DNA of 64,000 nt from Breoghania sp037026715 (GCF_037026715.1 NZ_JBANCG010000004.1:434001-498000), one strand, 5' to 3'; positions 8,096-17,708 are shown, counted from the stretch's first letter. Notes: generated from the letters alone by a model not told the origin. Translations and numbers: made by a program.

Positions 8096-10279
8096 CTACA
8101 TGAAGCTCTGGGGATCAATATCGACCTGCACGCGAAGCTGGCCTTTCGGCTTCGGCGCCGAGGCGAGCCAGTCCCGCAGCCAGGCCTGGAGATCGAAACC
8201 GCGCGGAGCCTGCACGAGGATGCGCTGGCGGTAGCGCCCGCGTACCAGGGCGAGCGGCGCATCCGCCGGCCCGAGGACCGCCACCTTGCGCTCGGCCGAG
8301 AAGGGAACCGCACGAACGAGCGCGCGGGCATACCCCTCCGCCTCGCTCCGTTCCGGCGCGGAGACAATGAGCGCGGCGAGACGCCCGAACGGCGGCAGGC
8401 CGGCGGCGCGGCGGGCGGCGATCTCCTCGCGATAGAACCTATCGTGATCTCCCGACAGAAGCGCCTGGAGAACAGGGTTTTCCGGCGCATAGGTCTGCAG
8501 GAAGCCAAGCCCGCCGCCGCCGATGCGGCCGGCGCGCCCCGTCACCTGTGCCAGAAGCTGGAACGTCTTTTCCGCAGCCCTCGGATCGCCGTTGGCAAGG
8601 CCCAGATCCGCATCGACCACGCCGACGAGGCGCATCAGGGGGAAGTTGTGTCCCTTGGCGACGAGCTGGGTGCCGACGACGATATCGACCGCGCCGTCTT
8701 CCACAAGTTTCAGCTCCTGGCGCATGCGCTCGGGCGACGAAAAACTGTCGGAGGAGAGCACAAGACGCCGCGCCTCGGGAAAGAGTTCGCCCACCTCTTC
8801 AGCGATTCGCTCCACGCCCGGACCGCAGGCGACCAGCGAATCGGCCGCTCCGCAGGCGGGACACGCATCGGGCCGACGCTCATGATGGCCGCAATGGTGG
8901 CAGACGAGCTGACCTCGGAAACGGTGTTCGACCAGCCAGGCGGAACAGTTGGAGCACTGGAAGCGATGGCCGCAGTGGCGGCAGAGCGTCAGCGGAGCAT
9001 AGCCGCGCCGGTTGAGGAACAGCAGGCTCTGCGCCTTGTCGGCCAGCGCTTCGCCCATGGCCGCGACGAGCTTCGGCGCCAACCAGCGACCGCGCTCCGG
9101 CCCCTCATTGCGCATGTCGATCGCCGTGATATGAGGCATTTCCGCACCCGAGGCGCGCTCTTCCAGAACGACTCTCCGGTACCGGCCCGTTTCCGCGTTC
9201 ACCCGGCTTTCCACCGAGGGCGTGGCCGAGGAGAGAACAACAGGAAAGCCGGAGATGTGGCCGCGCACCACCGCCATGTCGCGTGCCGAATAGGGCACGC
9301 GGTCATCCTGCTTGAAGGCCGAATCGTGCTCCTCGTCCACGACGATCAGCCCGAGATCCCGGAAAGGCAGAAACAGCGCGGAGCGCGCGCCGACCACCAC
9401 GCGGGCCTCGCCGAACGCGATATCGCGCCAGGTGCGCGCACGCATCTTCGGCGACAATTCGGAATGCCATTCCGCAGGACGGCCGCCGAATCGCGCCTCG
9501 AACCGGTCGAGAAACTGGCTTGTCAGTGCGATTTCCGGCAGCAGCACCAGCGCCTGCCGGCCCTTTCGCAGCACCTCCGCCACCGCCTCGAAATAGACCT
9601 CCGTCTTGCCCGAGCCGGTGACACCGTCGATCAACGTGACGGAATAATTCCCGCGCCCGGCCGCACGCAGGATTTCGGCCGCCTCGGCCTGGGCCTTCGT
9701 GAAGGTCGGCCCGGGCATATCGGGATCCAGCGCGGGGCGCGACGGGCGCGGCAGGTCGATGAGCGCGAGCGTTCCATGCTCGATCAAACCGTCGACAACG
9801 CCGGGACTCACGCCGGCGGCCTCCGCAAGCGCTGATTTCGTCCAGCCGGCCGGGCGCTCGTCCATGAGCTCCAAAACGCGCGTGCGCGCAGGCGTCATAC
9901 GCGCGGGCGAAGCGCCGGCGGACGCCACCCCCTTCACCGGGGCTTCCGGCTCCAGCGCATCGCGCACCCTCAGCACCATACGCAGCACCATGCCGGGGGC
10001 TGCCAGCGTCCAGTTCGCCACCCATTCCACGAACCGGCGCAGATCCTTCGAGACCGGCGGCACGTCGAAGACGCGCTCGATATCGCGCACGCGCTTGGGA
10101 TCAATGGAGGTGTCCGGTTCGCCGTCCCACACCGCGCCGATCACCTTGCGCGGGCCCACGGGCACTTGAACGACGGACCCCGGACGCACGTCCATCCCCT
10201 CCGGCACGCGGTAGGACCACGGTCCCTCGACGGCTACGGGAACGAGCACGGGGACGATTCGTTCGGGTTCGAAGAGCAC
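8096..10279 (-). CDS. priA: Primosomal replication-restart helicase PriA
   Basis: A 727-residue superfamily-2 helicase. It has a PriA N-terminal DNA-binding domain (residues 1-120), the P-loop GVTGSGKTEVYF near 225, DEEHDSAFKQDD near 320, and two zinc-binding clusters around CRHCGHRFQCSNC and CHHCGHHE..CPACG near 440-480. A helicase C-terminal domain with QVTGRAGR follows. PriA reloads the replicative helicase at collapsed forks. The start is GTG at 10279, with a weak ribosome site. It lies upstream of the atp operon on the same strand and is divergent from the aldolase gene, a common rhizobial order. Confidence 0.96.
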   Translation of the reverse strand: MLFEPERIVPVLVPVAVEGPWSYRVPEGMDVRPGSVVQVPVGPRKVIGAVWDGEPDTSIDPKRVRDIERVFDVPPVSKDLRRFVEWVANWTLAAPGMVLRMVLRVRDALEPEAPVKGVASAGASPARMTPARTRVLELMDERPAGWTKSALAEAAGVSPGVVDGLIEHGTLALIDLPRPSRPALDPDMPGPTFTKAQAEAAEILRAAGRGNYSVTLIDGVTGSGKTEVYFEAVAEVLRKGRQALVLLPEIALTSQFLDRFEARFGGRPAEWHSELSPKMRARTWRDIAFGEARVVVGARSALFLPFRDLGLIVVDEEHDSAFKQDDRVPYSARDMAVVRGHISGFPVVLSSATPSVESRVNAETGRYRRVVLEERASGAEMPHITAIDMRNEGPERGRWLAPKLVAAMGEALADKAQSLLFLNRRGYAPLTLCRHCGHRFQCSNCSAWLVEHRFRGQLVCHHCGHHERRPDACPACGAADSLVACGPGVERIAEEVGELFPEARRLVLSSDSFSSPERMRQELKLVEDGAVDIVVGTQLVAKGHNFPLMRLVGVVDADLGLANGDPRAAEKTFQLLAQVTGRAGRIGGGGLGFLQTYAPENPVLQALLSGDHDRFYREEIAARRAAGLPPFGRLAALIVSAPERSEAEGYARALVRAVPFSAERKVAVLGPADAPLALVRGRYRQRILVQAPRGFDLQAWLRDWLASAPKPKGQLRVQVDIDPQSFM

Positions 10280-10438
10280 GGTTTTCAGTGTTCCGGGGTC
10301 AAAGATTGGCCGAATCGGGATGCGATTTGCATCCGACTACGTTAAAGGATGCCCGAAACCACGTCAGACGGTCCCTCATCGAGGCCGCCGCACAATCCGG
10401 GTCCCTCCCCGGTTAGCGCAACAGGAGCCCCCGCGCCC

Positions 10439-11095
10439 ATGAAATTCTTCGTCGACACAGCCGACATCGCCGAGATCCGCGAACTGGCCGAAATCGGTCT
10501 TCTCGACGGCGTCACCACCAACCCCTCGCTCATCCTGAAGGCGGGCCGTCCCTTCAAGGAAGTGATCGCCGAGATCTGCGAGACGGTCGACGGCCCGGTC
10601 TCCGCCGAGGTGACCGCCACCGAAGCCGACGCCATGATCGCGGAAGGCCGCTCGCTCGCCAAGATCGCCGACAATGTCGCGATCAAGTTGCCGCTGACGC
10701 TCGATGGTCTCAAGGCCTGCCGGGTGCTGACCGGAGAGGGCCACATGGTCAACGTCACCTTGTGCTTTTCCGCCAACCAGGCGCTGCTGGCGGCCAAGGC
10801 CGGCGCGACCTTCATCTCGCCGTTCATCGGCCGGCTCGACGATCTCGGCGTCGACGGCATGGAGCTGATCCGCGAGATCCGCGTAATCTATGACAACTAC
10901 GACATGCTCGATACCGAGATCCTCGCCGCCTCGATCCGCTCCGCCGACCACGTCAAGCAGGCCGCGCTGATCGGCGCCGATGTCGCCACCGTCCCGCCGG
11001 CCGTCCTCAAGGGCCTCGTCAAGCACGCGCTGACCGACAAGGGTCTGGAGCAGTTCCTGGCGGACTGGGCGAAGACCGGCCAGTCGATCCTGTAA
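10439..11095 (+). CDS. fsa: Transaldolase-like fructose-6-phosphate aldolase
   Basis: A 218-residue short transaldolase. MKFFVDTADIAEIRE and DGVTTNPSL open the barrel, the Schiff-base lysine lies in NVAIKLPLT, and the end is the typical KHALTDKGLEQFLADW. Members of this short class either act as fructose-6-phosphate aldolases or as transaldolases; sequence alone does not decide. The ATG at 10439 has AGGAG upstream; the open frame starts earlier but without similarity. An intrinsic terminator follows. Confidence 0.92.
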   Translation: MKFFVDTADIAEIRELAEIGLLDGVTTNPSLILKAGRPFKEVIAEICETVDGPVSAEVTATEADAMIAEGRSLAKIADNVAIKLPLTLDGLKACRVLTGEGHMVNVTLCFSANQALLAAKAGATFISPFIGRLDDLGVDGMELIREIRVIYDNYDMLDTEILAASIRSADHVKQAALIGADVATVPPAVLKGLVKHALTDKGLEQFLADWAKTGQSIL

Positions 11096-11119
11096 CGGGA
11101 TCAAGGAAATTCGCGAACG

Positions 11120-11152
11120 AGCCGCCGGGGCCTCCGCCTCCGGCGGCTTTTT
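11120..11152 (+). terminator. Intrinsic terminator after fsa
   Basis: A perfect 9-bp stem (AGCCGCCGG with CCGGCGGCT) with an 11-base loop, followed by a TTTTTC tract, about 25 bp after the fsa stop codon. It separates fsa from xerC. Confidence 0.85.
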
Positions 11153-11250
11153 CGTATCCGCTGAACGGTAACGAAAGCCGCCTTGTGGTCTGCCCCCGGC
11201 TTTGCGACGCTCTGCGCACACCGAGTCGTTTCAAAGACCGCGCAAGCATC

Positions 11251-12198
11251 ATGACCACAGCCGACGCCCCGCTTGTCATCGCCGAACCCGCCCTGATGCG
11301 CCTGGTGGCGCAATGGCTCGACCATCTGGGGTCGGAGCGGCGGCTCGCGGACAAGACGCTGACGGCTTACGAGCGCGACGTCAGCCAATTCCTGTCCTTC
11401 CTGACGCTGCATCTGGGCGGCGCGCCGGGACCGGGAGAGATCGCGAGCCTGACGCCGGCCGATATCCGCGCCTTCTTTGCCCGCAGGCGGATCGAGGGAG
11501 CCGGCGCGCGCACGCTGGCGCGCGGTCTGGCGGGACTGCGATCGTTTCTCGGCTATCTGGAAAAACAGGGCCTTGCCAATGCGGCGGCCGTGCGTGCCGT
11601 GCGCTCGCCGCGCCAGCCCAGGACATTGCCCAAGCCGCTGACGGCAGACGATGCCGCGCGCGTGGTCGACGTGGACGAGGCGCTCGCGGAAGAGCCGTGG
11701 ATCGCCGCGCGCGATGCGGCCGTCCTCACTCTGCTCTATGGCTGCGGCCTTCGCATTTCCGAGGCGCTGGGGCTGACGCGGGCCGAGGCGCCGGGGCCCG
11801 AAACGCGTGTCCTGCGCATCGTCGGCAAGGGTGGCAAGGAGCGGCTGGTTCCGGTCCTGCCCGTCGTCGGCGAGGCTGTCGGACAGTATCTAAAGCTCTG
11901 TCCCTTCGTGATCGATGACGACGGCGCGCTGTTTCGCGGGGCGCGCGGCGGGCCGCTTTCCCCGCGCATCATCCAGCTCGCGATGCAACGTCTTCGCGGC
12001 GCACTCGGCCTGCCCGACACCGCAACGCCGCACGCGTTACGTCATTCCTTCGCCACCCACCTTCTGGCAGGCGGCGGCGATCTGAGGACAATCCAGGAAT
12101 TGCTGGGCCATGCAAGCCTCTCGACAACGCAGGTTTACACCGGTGTCGATGCGGAACGTCTGGTTTCGATCTATCGGAAGGCGCATCCGCGCGCGTAA
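11251..12198 (+). CDS. xerC: Tyrosine recombinase XerC
   Basis: A 315-residue tyrosine recombinase with an N-terminal SAM-like core-binding domain (LADKTLTAYERDVSQFL) and the C-terminal catalytic domain. The catalytic set is visible: Arg168 in GLRISE, Lys in GKGGKERLVP, His-Arg in HALRHSFATHLL, His in LLGHASLSTT, and the nucleophile Tyr296 in TQVYTG. With XerD it resolves chromosome dimers at dif near the terminus. The start is the ATG at 11251 (MTTADAPLV); the upstream extension has no similarity. XerC rather than a phage integrase is supported by length and by the conserved place beside fsa-priA. Confidence 0.93.
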   Translation: MTTADAPLVIAEPALMRLVAQWLDHLGSERRLADKTLTAYERDVSQFLSFLTLHLGGAPGPGEIASLTPADIRAFFARRRIEGAGARTLARGLAGLRSFLGYLEKQGLANAAAVRAVRSPRQPRTLPKPLTADDAARVVDVDEALAEEPWIAARDAAVLTLLYGCGLRISEALGLTRAEAPGPETRVLRIVGKGGKERLVPVLPVVGEAVGQYLKLCPFVIDDDGALFRGARGGPLSPRIIQLAMQRLRGALGLPDTATPHALRHSFATHLLAGGGDLRTIQELLGHASLSTTQVYTGVDAERLVSIYRKAHPRA

Positions 12199-12273
12199 AT
12201 ATTGCGTAAACTCCCGTGAGTTATCCTACTGTCAATGCTTGCCAGAAAGTCGGCACGACAAAGGACGACAGCC

Positions 12274-12729
12274 ATGCCCGGGATCTCTTTCTCCACGAGG
12301 GCGCGTGCGCTCATCGCAATCGGCGCGAGCCTGGCCGGCCTCCTCACGGCCTGGATGGTCTGGCCGGAGCCGACCGAGGCCGAGACCCTCGCCTGCTTCA
12401 TTGAGGAAACGGGGACCTGGACCAACCGCCATGCCCGTTCCGGCGACATCACCCGCGTACAGGTCGAATCGCAGTGCAAGGGCAACAGGCTCGTTCATCG
12501 GGTCCGCGTGCTGACCAAGTGCGCGCCGCGCGACTGCACGTGGGGCTGGGCCCAGGGCGCCAAGAAACCCGGCGGCCGGTTCGTGGCGACCTTTGCCACC
12601 TATTCCGCCTATCGTTACTTCCAGATGGACGTCACCGGCGACCATGCACTCGTTTCCGTGACCTACGACTATCACGACGAGCGCAAGGACAACGAGGCCG
12701 CAAGCTTCCGGATGGTCCGCGACGACTGA
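12274..12729 (+). CDS. Small exported protein of unknown function
   Basis: A 151-residue protein with an N-terminal hydrophobic segment (ALIAIGASLAGLLTAWMV) that reads as an uncleaved anchor or signal peptide. The mature part has several cysteines (LACFIEE, SQCKG, KCAPRDCTWGWAQ) and a conserved-looking tail TYDYHDERKD. I do not recognise a named function. AAGGA lies 8 bases before the chosen ATG; an earlier ATG at 12235 is possible. It ends 14 bp from the convergent nudC. Confidence 0.75.
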   Translation: MPGISFSTRARALIAIGASLAGLLTAWMVWPEPTEAETLACFIEETGTWTNRHARSGDITRVQVESQCKGNRLVHRVRVLTKCAPRDCTWGWAQGAKKPGGRFVATFATYSAYRYFQMDVTGDHALVSVTYDYHDERKDNEAASFRMVRDD

Positions 12730-12743
12730 CGACAGCGGCCGCT

Positions 12744-13739
12744 TCACCTCGTCTTTTCGGACAGACTCTCGACCCAGGTGCGGATCAGCCAGTGGGCGAT
12801 GGAGATCGGCGGCGGCACGTGGAGGCCCTGCGGGTGCCGACCGGCCAACATCGCGGCCACTTCCTCGCGCGAAAACCAGCGGCAATCTTCCAGTTCGTCA
12901 TCGCCGAGCCGGATTTCCCGGCTCTCCGCCTGCCCGAAGCAACCGAGCATCAACGAGGCCGGGAAGGGCCAAGGCTGGCTTCTGGCGAAGGTCACCGCGC
13001 CGACGCGCACGCCCGCTTCCTCCATCACCTCGCGCCGCACAGCCTGATCGATCGTCTCGCCCGGTTCCATGAATCCGGCAAGCGTGGTGTAAACGCCCTC
13101 CGCCAGCCGGTGCGGGCGCCCCATCAGCGCCTTGTCGCCGTCCGTGATCATCATGATCACGACAGGATCGGTGCGCGGGAAATGTACGGCGGAACAGGAG
13201 GGACAGTCGCGCCGGTAGCCGGCTTGCGCCATTCTGGTCTCATGGCCGCAGCGCGAACAGAAACCGTGGGTGGCGTGCCAGTGGGCCAGTGAACGCGCTT
13301 GGGCGAGAAGGCCCAGATCGCCCAGCGGCAAGGCGCCCTGTAGCGCCAGCGAACGCATGTCGATGAGCTTCAGCGACGAGGCGCTGGCCGCCTCGATGTC
13401 GGACTCGATTTCCTCCGCCGCGGCGTTCACCCGCGCACAGAACACCGGACGTTCCCCCGAAGGGCTTTCCTCGACGCCGAGAAGCGCGATCTCGCCGGCC
13501 GCGATGCCGAGGCTCTCGGCCAACGCACGCGGATGCCGGATGGTGAGCCTGTCGCCGCCCACCGCGACGACCGGTCTGTCGCCGGCGATCAGGACGTAGC
13601 CGGCATCGGCCCGGCGCTTCTGGCCGGCAAGCCAAGCCTCGTCGTCGCGACGCAGGGCGGCTCGGTCCAACATGTTGTCGCAATAGGCAGGCTCGCGAAT
13701 AGCCGAATCCGAAAGGCTGGCGGGATAGTCGTCTGGCAT
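12744..13739 (-). CDS. nudC: NADH pyrophosphatase / NAD-decapping NudC
   Basis: A Nudix hydrolase of the NudC type, about 331 residues. It has an N-terminal NudC-specific domain, a zinc ribbon (CSRCGHETRMAQ then CPSC), and the Nudix box GETIDQAVRREVMEEAGV, followed by the SQPWPFPASLMLG phrase typical of NudC. It splits NADH into NMNH and AMP, and in characterised relatives removes NAD caps from RNA. I start at the Met of MPDDYPASL; a GTG 54 bp upstream is also open and neither has a good ribosome site. Confidence 0.92.
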   Translation of the reverse strand: MPDDYPASLSDSAIREPAYCDNMLDRAALRRDDEAWLAGQKRRADAGYVLIAGDRPVVAVGGDRLTIRHPRALAESLGIAAGEIALLGVEESPSGERPVFCARVNAAAEEIESDIEAASASSLKLIDMRSLALQGALPLGDLGLLAQARSLAHWHATHGFCSRCGHETRMAQAGYRRDCPSCSAVHFPRTDPVVIMMITDGDKALMGRPHRLAEGVYTTLAGFMEPGETIDQAVRREVMEEAGVRVGAVTFARSQPWPFPASLMLGCFGQAESREIRLGDDELEDCRWFSREEVAAMLAGRHPQGLHVPPPISIAHWLIRTWVESLSEKTR

Positions 13740-13868
13740 GGGGGGCGGGCGCTCCGGTTGAGAGCCGGGCGGGGACGCGACAGAGCCGGTCACCGCCGCA
13801 AAGCTGGCTCCGCCACGCTAGCGCGTTCGCAGGCCGAGGCAAAGGGGGCCGCGTACGGCTTCCCGGTC

Positions 13869-14417
13869 TCAGGCGGCGGGTTCGGTGGCCTCCATCGGCA
13901 CGGTGACGATTGAGGCCGCTTGCTCGTCGTCGGCGACAGCTGCGGCTTCGGAATCGATCTCCCGATCGAGATCGTCGTCGCGGGCGGCCGTGGCGGCAAG
14001 ATTGCGCTCCACCGCGCGCAGAAGCTTGCGCAACCGTTTTCTGTCCTTGTCGTCAAGGTCGGCGAGCGCTTCCTTCTCCAGCCGTTTCCAGGCGCGGTCG
14101 ATCAACGTCACCCGATCACGGCCAGATTCAGTGAGATAGACGCGGGCGAGCCGGCCGTCGGTATCCGCAGAGCGGCGCGCCAGCAATCCTTGCGCGGACA
14201 TGCGGGTGACCATCTTGGTGACAGTGGGCGGTTGCACGCCCAACGCCAGTGCGAGTTCGCTCATCGACAGCCCGTCGCTGTCGGCCAGAGTTTTCAGCAC
14301 CGCTTCCTGGCCCGGGTGCAGACCGATGCGCGACAGGTGCGCACCCGACCGCGCCCGGCAGGCCTTGGCCGTCTGGGCAAGCCGAAAGGTGATGCTCTTT
14401 TTGTAATTGAACCCCAT
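13869..14417 (-). CDS. MarR-family transcriptional regulator
   Basis: A 182-residue winged-helix protein: HPGQEAVLKTLADSDGLS, then the recognition helix region ALGVQPPTVTKMVTRM and the wing RSADTDGRLARVYLT. A charged C-terminal tail of about 40 acidic residues follows, longer than usual for the family. MarR proteins bind short palindromes as dimers and usually respond to small aromatic ligands. The target is unknown; nudC lies downstream on the same strand, phoD upstream. Confidence 0.9.
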   Translation of the reverse strand: MGFNYKKSITFRLAQTAKACRARSGAHLSRIGLHPGQEAVLKTLADSDGLSMSELALALGVQPPTVTKMVTRMSAQGLLARRSADTDGRLARVYLTESGRDRVTLIDRAWKRLEKEALADLDDKDRKRLRKLLRAVERNLAATAARDDDLDREIDSEAAAVADDEQAASIVTVPMEATEPAA

Positions 14418-14557
14418 GACGATGGCTCTACCAGCAGCGCATGAAGCTATTGTGACTGGAGACAGGGCGTTTGTCGTGAAGGATTTCTGTGCGAATCACG
14501 CCGGTAGCGGACGAAAGGCAGGGCCAGCGATGCGCACCCCGCCTTCCGTCCGATCGC

Positions 14558-16126
14558 TCAGGCGTATTTCGGGTCCAGCGTCACGGAATAGAGCTCGCTG
14601 TCGCCGGTATCCATCAATCGCACCTTGAGCTGTTCCGTAGCGCCATCGATCTCCACGATGCCGAAGAACTGCAGGCCCATCGAAGGCGGCAGGTTGGCGC
14701 CCTGCTCCTTCGTCGGCGCCTTCACGAATTTCACCTCCGGACCGAAGGTGGCGTCCATATCGTTGGGACCGAAGGTACCGGCATGCAGCGGACCGGAGAC
14801 GAACTCCCAGAACGGCTCGAAATCCTGGAACTGCGCCTTGTCGGGGTTGTAGTAATGCGCCGCGGTGTAGTGCACGTCGGCCGTCAGCCAGACGGTATTG
14901 TTGATGCCGGCAGTCTTGATGAAACGCAGCAGATCGGCGAATTCCAGCTCGCGCCCCTTCGCCGGGCCGTTGTCGCCGTTGGCGACGGCTTCGGCGCCGG
15001 CCTGTTCCTTCCAGTTGTCCCACACGATCAGGCCGATCGGCATGTCGCAGGCGATCACCTTCCACGTTGCCTTCGAGTTGACCAGCTCGCGCTTCAGCCA
15101 CGCAAGCTGCTCGGCTCCGAGGATGCGGGACGTCTCCGTCATCGTCTCCTCCATCGCCGGGCCGTTCGGGCCGCGATAGGAGCGCAGGTCCAGGAAGAAC
15201 ACGTCCAGCATCGGACCGTACCCGATCTTGCGATAGACGCGGCCAGGCTCGGCCGGGGCGTAGGAGATCGGCGTCATCTCGTGGAAGGCCCGCGCGGCGC
15301 GCGCGGCCAGCACGTGAATGTTCTTTTCCGTGTAGCGATCATCGGCGGTCAGGTCCTTGGACGCCGACCAGTTGTTCAGCACCTCATGATCGTCCCACTG
15401 ATAGAACGTCGGCACCTCGCGCGAGAGCGCCAGCACGTTCTCGTCCATCATGTTGTACTTCCACTGGCCGCGATACTCCTCCAGCGTCTCCGCCACCTTC
15501 ATCTTCTCCGGCGTGACGATGTTCTTCCACATCGTGCCGTCCTTCAGTTCCACCTCTTCCTTGACCGGCCCGTCGGCATAGATCGTGTCGCCGGAATGGA
15601 TGAAAAAGTCCGGCTGATGCTTGGCCATGGTGGAATAGATCTTCATGCCACCGCGGCTGGTGTCGATGCCCCAGCCCTGGCCGGCGGTATCGCCCGACCA
15701 GACGAACTTGATGTCGCGCCGTGAGGCCGGCGCGGTGCGGAAATGACCGACCATCGGCTCGGACGTCGCGTTGACATCGTTCAGGTCGGCGAGCGTCACC
15801 CGGTAGAAGATATCCTGATCGGCCGGCAGGTTCTCGATCAGGCGCTTGGCGGTGAGGTCGCTGTCGGGCAGCGCGTTCAGCGGCGAAAGCCGGCGGGCAT
15901 TGGCGAAATCCTCGCGCGTGGCGATCTCGAACATCACCTTCGACGGCCGGTCGGCGCGGGTCCACACCATGCCTGAATTGGTGGTGACGTCGCCGGACTG
16001 CAGGCCGTGGCTGATGACGGGCCGGCTCGCGGCGCGGCTCAAGGCCGGCATGGCGAGACCGCCGGCGGCAGCGAGAAGGCCGGTGGCGGCGGTGGACTTC
16101 AGGAACGAACGGCGTGAATAGAACAT
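14558..16126 (-). CDS. phoD: Tat-exported alkaline phosphatase PhoD
   Basis: A 522-residue PhoD-family phosphatase or phosphodiesterase. The N-terminus carries a twin-arginine signal (SRRSFLKSTAATGLLAAA) so it is exported folded to the periplasm. The core shows FVWSGDTAGQGWG, FFIHSGDTIYADGP, YQWDDHEVLNNW and WLTADVHYTAAHYY, which supply the metal ligands (Fe/Ca type centre). I start at 16126, right before the signal peptide, with GGGGAGAG upstream; the open frame extends 63 codons further. A Pho-box-like array lies 57 bp upstream, so phosphate-starvation control is likely. Confidence 0.94.
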   Translation of the reverse strand: MFYSRRSFLKSTAATGLLAAAGGLAMPALSRAASRPVISHGLQSGDVTTNSGMVWTRADRPSKVMFEIATREDFANARRLSPLNALPDSDLTAKRLIENLPADQDIFYRVTLADLNDVNATSEPMVGHFRTAPASRRDIKFVWSGDTAGQGWGIDTSRGGMKIYSTMAKHQPDFFIHSGDTIYADGPVKEEVELKDGTMWKNIVTPEKMKVAETLEEYRGQWKYNMMDENVLALSREVPTFYQWDDHEVLNNWSASKDLTADDRYTEKNIHVLAARAARAFHEMTPISYAPAEPGRVYRKIGYGPMLDVFFLDLRSYRGPNGPAMEETMTETSRILGAEQLAWLKRELVNSKATWKVIACDMPIGLIVWDNWKEQAGAEAVANGDNGPAKGRELEFADLLRFIKTAGINNTVWLTADVHYTAAHYYNPDKAQFQDFEPFWEFVSGPLHAGTFGPNDMDATFGPEVKFVKAPTKEQGANLPPSMGLQFFGIVEIDGATEQLKVRLMDTGDSELYSVTLDPKYA

Positions 16127-16182
16127 GGCTGGTCTCTCCCCTTGCGCCGCGGACATGCGGCGACGCAACGTGAGGGGCCTTG

Positions 16183-16233
16183 ATGACAGTCGGTTGTCGC
16201 GCAAGTGACACTTCGGAAAAACTTGTGTGACAG
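16183..16233 (-). promoter_or_regulatory. Pho-box-like array upstream of phoD
   Basis: On the minus strand the half-sites CTGTCAC, GTGTCAC and CTGTCAT start exactly 22 bases apart (two 11-bp PhoB periods). They match the alphaproteobacterial PhoB half-site CTGTCAT. The intermediate 11-bp positions are degenerate. A further CTGTCGG lies just upstream. The array ends 57 bp before the phoD start codon. Confidence 0.65.
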
Positions 16234-16347
16234 CCCGACAGCATCCGCGCCCGCGCGCCCGCACATCCGCGATTTCGGAAGGCGCCTTGCATTTGCCCTT
16301 CATAGAGCGCATCACGCTCGCGTTTTTTCTCCAACGTCCGGATAGTG

Positions 16348-17193
16348 ATGGAACGCCTGATCAAGATCGGCCCGCTTGAGCACGTGGCAGGCACGCGCAC
16401 CCTCATCATGGGCATTCTCAACGTCACGCCCGATTCCTTTTCCGACGGCGGGCTCCATTCTGGCGCAGACGCGGCGGAGGCGCATGCCCGGCTGATGCTG
16501 GCCGAGGGCGCCGACATCATCGACGTCGGTGCCGAGAGCACCCGGCCGGGGGCTGAGCCGATCTCCGCGGACGAGGAAATGATCCGCCTCTTGCCGGCAC
16601 TCGGGCGCCTGCGGTCTCTCGGCTGCCCGATCTCCGTGGACACTTACAAGGCCGAGGTCGCGGCAGCCGCGCTTGGGGCCGGCGCCCATGTGATCAACGA
16701 CATCTGGGGCCTGCAGGGCGATCCCGACATGGCGACGGTGGCGGCCGGAACCGACGCGCCCGTGATCGTCATGCACAACCGGGAAACCGTGGACCCGGCG
16801 ATCGACATCGAGGCAGACATGCGGGCTTTTTTCCGCCGCTCGCTCGACATCGCGGAGGCCGCCGGCATCGCCCGCGAAAATCTCATCCTCGATCCGGGCA
16901 TAGGCTTCGGCAAGACGCCGGAGCAGAATCTCGTCGCGCTCAACCGTCTGGCCGCACTCAAGACGCATTTCGACCTGCCGGTTCTGGTGGGCGCCTCGCG
17001 CAAGCGCATCGTCGGGGCGCTCACGGGCCGCGAAGCACGGGATCGGGGCGCGGGGTCGGTTGGCGCACATCTCACCGCAGTTGCCAACGGCGCTGATATC
17101 GTGCGGGTTCACGACGTAGCGATGCATGTCGACGCCGTCCGCGTCGCCGATGCGATCCGGCACGAGGCGATGGCTCCCGGGAGCCGTGCATGA
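16348..17193 (+). CDS. folP: Dihydropteroate synthase
   Basis: A 281-residue TIM-barrel enzyme that joins 6-hydroxymethyl-dihydropterin pyrophosphate to p-aminobenzoate in folate synthesis; it is the sulfonamide target. Diagnostic strings are MGILNVTPDSFSDGG, DVGAESTRPGAEPI, LILDPGIGFGKTPEQN and LVGASRKRIVG. A GTG precedes the ATG in frame; I use the ATG. The stop overlaps the folK start by ATGA. Confidence 0.96.
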   Translation: MERLIKIGPLEHVAGTRTLIMGILNVTPDSFSDGGLHSGADAAEAHARLMLAEGADIIDVGAESTRPGAEPISADEEMIRLLPALGRLRSLGCPISVDTYKAEVAAAALGAGAHVINDIWGLQGDPDMATVAAGTDAPVIVMHNRETVDPAIDIEADMRAFFRRSLDIAEAAGIARENLILDPGIGFGKTPEQNLVALNRLAALKTHFDLPVLVGASRKRIVGALTGREARDRGAGSVGAHLTAVANGADIVRVHDVAMHVDAVRVADAIRHEAMAPGSRA

Positions 17194-17708
17194 AGGGGGC
17201 CGGAACGAACACCGCCCCCGTCCGCGCAGCGCTCGGCCTCGGCTCAAACATCGGCGACAAACGAGGTTTCGTGCAGGCGGCGATCGACCGGATTGCGCGG
17301 AGCGCGGGCATCACGCTTGTCGCCCGCTCGGCCGATTACCGCACCGCGCCGTGGGGGCTCACCGAACAGGACTGGTTCGTCAACGCCTGCATCCTGGTGG
17401 AGACGACGCTTTCGGCCACCGGCCTTCTCGCCCGCGCGCTGGAAATCGAACAGGAACTCGGCCGGGTGCGCGACATCCGCTGGGGGCCGCGCAAGATCGA
17501 TATCGACGTGCTGGTCTACGGCGGGCGCGAGATTGTGGATGAAGGACTTTCGATCCCTCACCCGCGCATCGCCGAGCGTGCCTTCGTGCTGGTCCCGCTG
17601 GCCGAAATCTGGCCCGATGCTCCCATTGGTGGCGGCCTCACGGCCGTATCCGCGCTGGCGGCCTGTCCGGATGCAGAGACGATCGAGCCGCTCGGCGCGC
17701 AAGACTAG
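17190..17708 (+). CDS. folK: Hydroxymethyl-dihydropterin pyrophosphokinase
   Basis: A 172-residue HPPK, the step just before folP. It has GLGSNIGDKR near residue 16, the pterin-binding YRTAPWG and WFVNAC, and the catalytic RWGPRKIDIDVLVYG, then PHPRIAERAFVLVPL. Its ATG overlaps the folP stop by four bases, so the two are translationally coupled. folB, often between them, is not here. Confidence 0.95.
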   Translation: MKGAGTNTAPVRAALGLGSNIGDKRGFVQAAIDRIARSAGITLVARSADYRTAPWGLTEQDWFVNACILVETTLSATGLLARALEIEQELGRVRDIRWGPRKIDIDVLVYGGREIVDEGLSIPHPRIAERAFVLVPLAEIWPDAPIGGGLTAVSALAACPDAETIEPLGAQD

